Part shown: positions 61,398 through 64,000 of the stretch, one piece after another | How positions within the stretch are numbered: the stretch's first letter is position 1 | Layout of the letters: each line of letters opens with the position of its first letter | Assembly (NCBI RefSeq): GCF_009729095.1 | Contig: NZ_VTGX01000005.1 | Location: 496,001-560,000 of the forward strand | Direction: 5' to 3' | Origin: Mycolicibacterium sp. CBMA 247 | Lineage (GTDB): Bacteria; Actinomycetota; Actinomycetes; Mycobacteriales; Mycobacteriaceae | Length of the DNA stretch: 64,000 bases | Notes under the pieces: model-generated | What the model was told of the DNA's origin: nothing | The model's input: the letters and a program-made list of their open reading frames with translations, nothing else | Database searches by the model: none | Program-made: the position numbers and the translations under genes

Positions 61398-62482
61398 TTC
61401 AGCACCACCACGGACCGCAGCACCTCACCGGCGTGCATCTTGTGGAACGCGTCCTCGATCGCATCCAGGCCGATGCGCTCGGAGACGAACTTCTCCAACG
61501 GCAGCCGGCCCTGCAGGTACAGGGAGATCAGGGTGGGGAAGTCGCGCTCGGGCAGGCAGTCGCCGTACCAGGAGGACTTCAGCGATCCGCCGCGGGAGAA
61601 GAAGTCCACCAGCGGCATCTCAAGCGTCATGTCCGGAGTCGGGACACCGACGAGCACCACGGTGCCGGCCAGGTCGCGTGCGTAGAACGCCTGCTTCCAG
61701 GTCTCCGGGCGACCGACCGCGTCGATCACCACATCGGCGCCGAACCCTCCGGTCAGATCCTGGATGGTCTCGACCGGGTCGAGCTCGCGCGCGTTGATGG
61801 TGTGGGTGGCACCGAAATCGCGGGCCCAGTCCAGCTTCTTGTTGTCGGTGTCCACGGCGATGATCTTCTTCGCGCCGACCAGTGCGGCACCGGCGATCGC
61901 GGCATCACCCACGCCGCCGCAACCGATCACTGCGACGGTGTCGTCGCGGGTCACCGCACCGGTGTTGATCGCCGCGCCGATGCCGGCCATCACGCCGCAG
62001 CCCAGCAGCCCGGCCACCGCCGGATCGGCAGCGGAATCCACCTTGGTGCACTGACCTTCGTGCACCAGGGTCTTGTCGGCGAACGCCCCGATGCCCAGGG
62101 CCGGGGTCAGCTCGGTGCCGTCGGTCAGCGTCATCTTCTGGGTGGCGTTGAACGTGTCGAAACACAGCTGCGGGCGACCCCGCTTGCAGGCGCGGCATTG
62201 CCCGCACACCGCACGCCAGTTCAGGATCACGAAGTCGCCGGGCTCGACGTTGGTGACGCCCTCGCCGACCGACTCGACGGTGCCTGCGGCCTCATGCCCC
62301 AGCAGGAACGGGTATTCGTCGTTGATGCCACCCTCGCGGTAGGTGAGGTCGGTGTGGCACACCCCGCAGGCGATGATGTCGACCACCACCTCGCCGGGAC
62401 CCGGATCGGGAATGACAATGTCGACCAGCTCGACCGGCTGACCTTTGGACCGTGAAATCACACCACGCACCGTCTGGCTCAT
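61394..62482 (-). CDS. mscR: S-(hydroxymethyl)mycothiol dehydrogenase / S-nitrosomycothiol reductase
   Basis: The 362-residue zinc alcohol dehydrogenase has catalytic zinc ligands in C-G-V-C-H-T-D (Cys39) and G-H-E, and the structural zinc set C-G-Q-C-R-A-C with a later P-Q-L-C. The NAD loop is G-C-G-G-V-G-D. The sequence closely follows M. tuberculosis Rv2259 (MscR), which oxidises the formaldehyde-mycothiol adduct and reduces S-nitrosomycothiol. The MBL gene follows as in Rv2259-Rv2260. Its 102-bp upstream gap is divergent to the TPR-like gene. Confidence 0.92.
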   Translation of the reverse strand: MSQTVRGVISRSKGQPVELVDIVIPDPGPGEVVVDIIACGVCHTDLTYREGGINDEYPFLLGHEAAGTVESVGEGVTNVEPGDFVILNWRAVCGQCRACKRGRPQLCFDTFNATQKMTLTDGTELTPALGIGAFADKTLVHEGQCTKVDSAADPAVAGLLGCGVMAGIGAAINTGAVTRDDTVAVIGCGGVGDAAIAGAALVGAKKIIAVDTDNKKLDWARDFGATHTINARELDPVETIQDLTGGFGADVVIDAVGRPETWKQAFYARDLAGTVVLVGVPTPDMTLEMPLVDFFSRGGSLKSSWYGDCLPERDFPTLISLYLQGRLPLEKFVSERIGLDAIEDAFHKMHAGEVLRSVVVLK

Positions 62483-62584
62483 GCTTACAACTTAATGGAA
62501 GCCGGACAGGTGTCCAATTAGTCACGTGCACTCGTCGCCCGCCGATTCCCGGCTCGGCTACGCATCCTCGCGATACGGTGGGTT

Positions 62585-63481
62585 GTGGTCGACGATCGAA
62601 CCCAACTGCTGGTTGTCGCACGTTCGGCATATCGGCGAAATGACTGGCGCACCAGCTACGAATCCTTCAGCCGCGTCGACGGTGTGCAGGCCCTCGACAC
62701 CGAGGATCTTGCCGTATACGCCTCGGCGGCCTGGCGTCAGGGGCATGGCCGCGAATCTGTCCGGATCAATGAGCAGGTGCACACCCGTCTGCTGCGCACC
62801 GACCCGGTGCTGGCGGCGATGAAGGCTGCCGAACTCGGTCTGGCCTGGCTGGCCCGTGGTCACCTCGCGCTGGCTGGTAGCTGGGCGCAACGAGCGCGGG
62901 TGCTGCTCGACGGCGTACCGGAGACCACCGCGCACGGCTATTTGGCATACCTGCTCGCAGTGACGGCTGCCGACGCCGGCGATCACGCGCAATTTTCCGC
63001 TGCGACAAGACAATTGGCCGCTATCGCGGTGAATTTGGACGATGCTGCCCTGACCATGCTGGCGCGGGCGCTTGACGGCATGGCCGCCGTCGCCACTCGT
63101 GACCCCGCCGGCTACGCGACCCTGGATCAGGTGCTGCTGCCGATGCTCGACGAGCGGGTCCCGGTGGAATGGGCGGGAGATGTCTACCGGCGGGCGTTGA
63201 GCCTGGCGCAACGGCAGAGCGCCGCCGTGCAATTGCGGTCCTGGACGCTGTCGATGCAGCGGTGGTGTGAAGCCACCGAACCGGAATCCACCGAGTCGGC
63301 CTATCGCGCGGTCTGCGATGTGCATCGGCTCTCGGCGGCAGCAGACTCCGATCCGCCAGAGCTGGTTCGGCGGGTGGTCGGGCTGCGGCGCCTGGTCGCC
63401 GAGGTGGATGCGGTGGCGGCGGGCATGGTCGAGGACCTGCTTGCCCGGGTGACCGGGGCGGGTGCGGGCCGCGCCCGATAG
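62585..63481 (+). CDS. TPR-like helical protein (LuxR-regulator-associated type)
   Basis: The 298-residue all-helical protein begins with a TTG and reads L-L-V-V-A-R-S-A-Y-R-R-N-D-W, then A-A-W-R-Q-G-H-G and A-A-E-L-G-L-A-W-L-A-R-G-H. L-P-M-L-D-E-R-V-P-V-E-W-A-G-D-V-Y and S-M-Q-R-W-C follow. These match the TPR-bearing module common in actinobacterial LuxR-family proteins, here without a DNA-binding domain. It replaces the regulator (Rv2258c) expected between MscR and the serine hydrolase. Function unknown. Confidence 0.7.
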   Translation: MVDDRTQLLVVARSAYRRNDWRTSYESFSRVDGVQALDTEDLAVYASAAWRQGHGRESVRINEQVHTRLLRTDPVLAAMKAAELGLAWLARGHLALAGSWAQRARVLLDGVPETTAHGYLAYLLAVTAADAGDHAQFSAATRQLAAIAVNLDDAALTMLARALDGMAAVATRDPAGYATLDQVLLPMLDERVPVEWAGDVYRRALSLAQRQSAAVQLRSWTLSMQRWCEATEPESTESAYRAVCDVHRLSAAADSDPPELVRRVVGLRRLVAEVDAVAAGMVEDLLARVTGAGAGRAR

Positions 63482-63493
63482 ATTTACGCCCCG

Positions 63494-64000
63494 ATGAGCG
63501 TCGCCGAAGTCCTCCACGTAATCGAGACCTGGCCGGTCGGCGCGGCGGCCGCGGCGGTGGTCGGCCCGTCCGGGGTGCTGGCCAGTCACGGAGATATGGG
63601 CAAGGCCTTCACGTTGGCCTCGGTGACCAAACCGCTCGTGGCCCGGGCCGTGCAGGTTGCGGTAGAGGAGGGGGCGGTCGAACTCGATACCCCGGCCGGC
63701 CCGCCCGGTTCGACGATCCGCCACCTGTTGGCGCATACCTCGGGGGTGTCCATGCGTTCGGCGGAGGTGCTCGCCCGGCCGGGACACCGTCGCATCTACT
63801 CCAACTACGGATTCGAGTTGTTGGCCAGCGCCGTCGAGGACGCCGCCGGCATCGAGTTCGGCAGCTATCTGGCCGAAGCGGTGTTCGAGCCGCTGCAGAT
63901 GTCCTCGACCACATTGTTGGGCGGGGTCCAGGTGGCCGGGTTCGGCGGCGTGTCGACCGTTGCCGACCTGGCGGCATTCGCCGGTGAGCTGTTACGGCCC
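63494..64000 (+). CDS. Beta-lactamase-family serine hydrolase (Rv2257c-like), 3' truncated by window edge
   Basis: The frame from ATG 63494 stays open to the window end (169 residues). The nucleophile motif is S-V-T-K (Ser43, Lys46), the second motif is Y-S-N (102-104), and L-L-A-H-T-S-G-V is the conserved stretch between them. No signal peptide is present, so it is a cytosolic esterase or DD-peptidase-like enzyme. It starts 12 nt after the TPR-like gene on the same strand. Confidence 0.88.
   Translation, partial: MSVAEVLHVIETWPVGAAAAAVVGPSGVLASHGDMGKAFTLASVTKPLVARAVQVAVEEGAVELDTPAGPPGSTIRHLLAHTSGVSMRSAEVLARPGHRRIYSNYGFELLASAVEDAAGIEFGSYLAEAVFEPLQMSSTTLLGGVQVAGFGGVSTVADLAAFAGELLRP

Overview
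The window looks like chromosome from a fast-growing mycobacterium (Mycolicibacterium-like). It is uniformly GC-rich and carries mycobacterial hallmarks: a cutinase, an MmpL transporter, a PknH-like sensor lipoprotein, a BacA-type ABC transporter, a class A penicillin-binding protein with a PASTA domain, a GH183/DUF4185 protein and the mycothiol-dependent dehydrogenase MscR. The right side recalls the M. tuberculosis order Rv2264c (Hsp70-like), Rv2263 (SDR), then Rv2260 (MBL), Rv2259 (MscR) and Rv2257c (serine hydrolase). This synteny is from memory, not a search. No insertion sequence, CRISPR array or rRNA gene was seen.

Layout, 1-34.8 kb: cutinase end, SDR, Tat-type sulfatase, the tldD-tldE pair, a YwaF-like membrane protein, an AhpD-like protein, threonine aldolase, a holin-like protein and a CAT tRNA followed by decayed sequence. 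Next comes an envelope block: PknH-like lipoprotein, PBP, alkaline phosphatase PhoA, an operon of three lipoproteins of which two are NHL beta-propellers, and MmpL. Then follow two acetamidase/formamidase genes around a BacA-like transporter and fmdB, and a signalling block of Ser/Thr kinase, adenylate cyclase, universal stress protein and orphan histidine kinase.

Layout, 34.5-48 kb: a peptide-type ABC transporter operon on the minus strand appears once to have run straight into an SDR gene and a small Cys-rich protein. A methyltransferase gene now separates them, bracketed by a 21-bp direct repeat copied from the 3' end of the ATPase gene. Further on are a probable endo-arabinanase (GH183), SDRs, a reductase, an Hsp70-like membrane protein and a TetR/SDR pair with a 31-bp palindromic operator.

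Layout, 49-64 kb: a TPP enzyme, a SABATH-like methyltransferase, and a catabolic locus. On the minus strand are tetR, kdd, kal and kce, three consecutive enzymes of the lysine-fermentation route (3,5-diaminohexanoate dehydrogenase, 3-aminobutyryl-CoA ammonia lyase, 3-keto-5-aminohexanoate cleavage enzyme). Divergent from them are a polar amino-acid ABC transporter and a phosphotriesterase-family hydrolase. The two aminomutases that start the classical pathway are absent here, so the locus may import and degrade a beta-amino acid such as 3,5-diaminohexanoate or a conjugate of it. A styrene-monooxygenase-like flavoprotein, the MBL/mscR pair, a TPR-like protein and a truncated serine hydrolase close the window.

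The most notable items are the partial lysine-type catabolic locus with matching GATCG-NN-CGATC palindromes, the Cys-rich protein whose whole length keeps a three-residue register, and the methyltransferase insertion.
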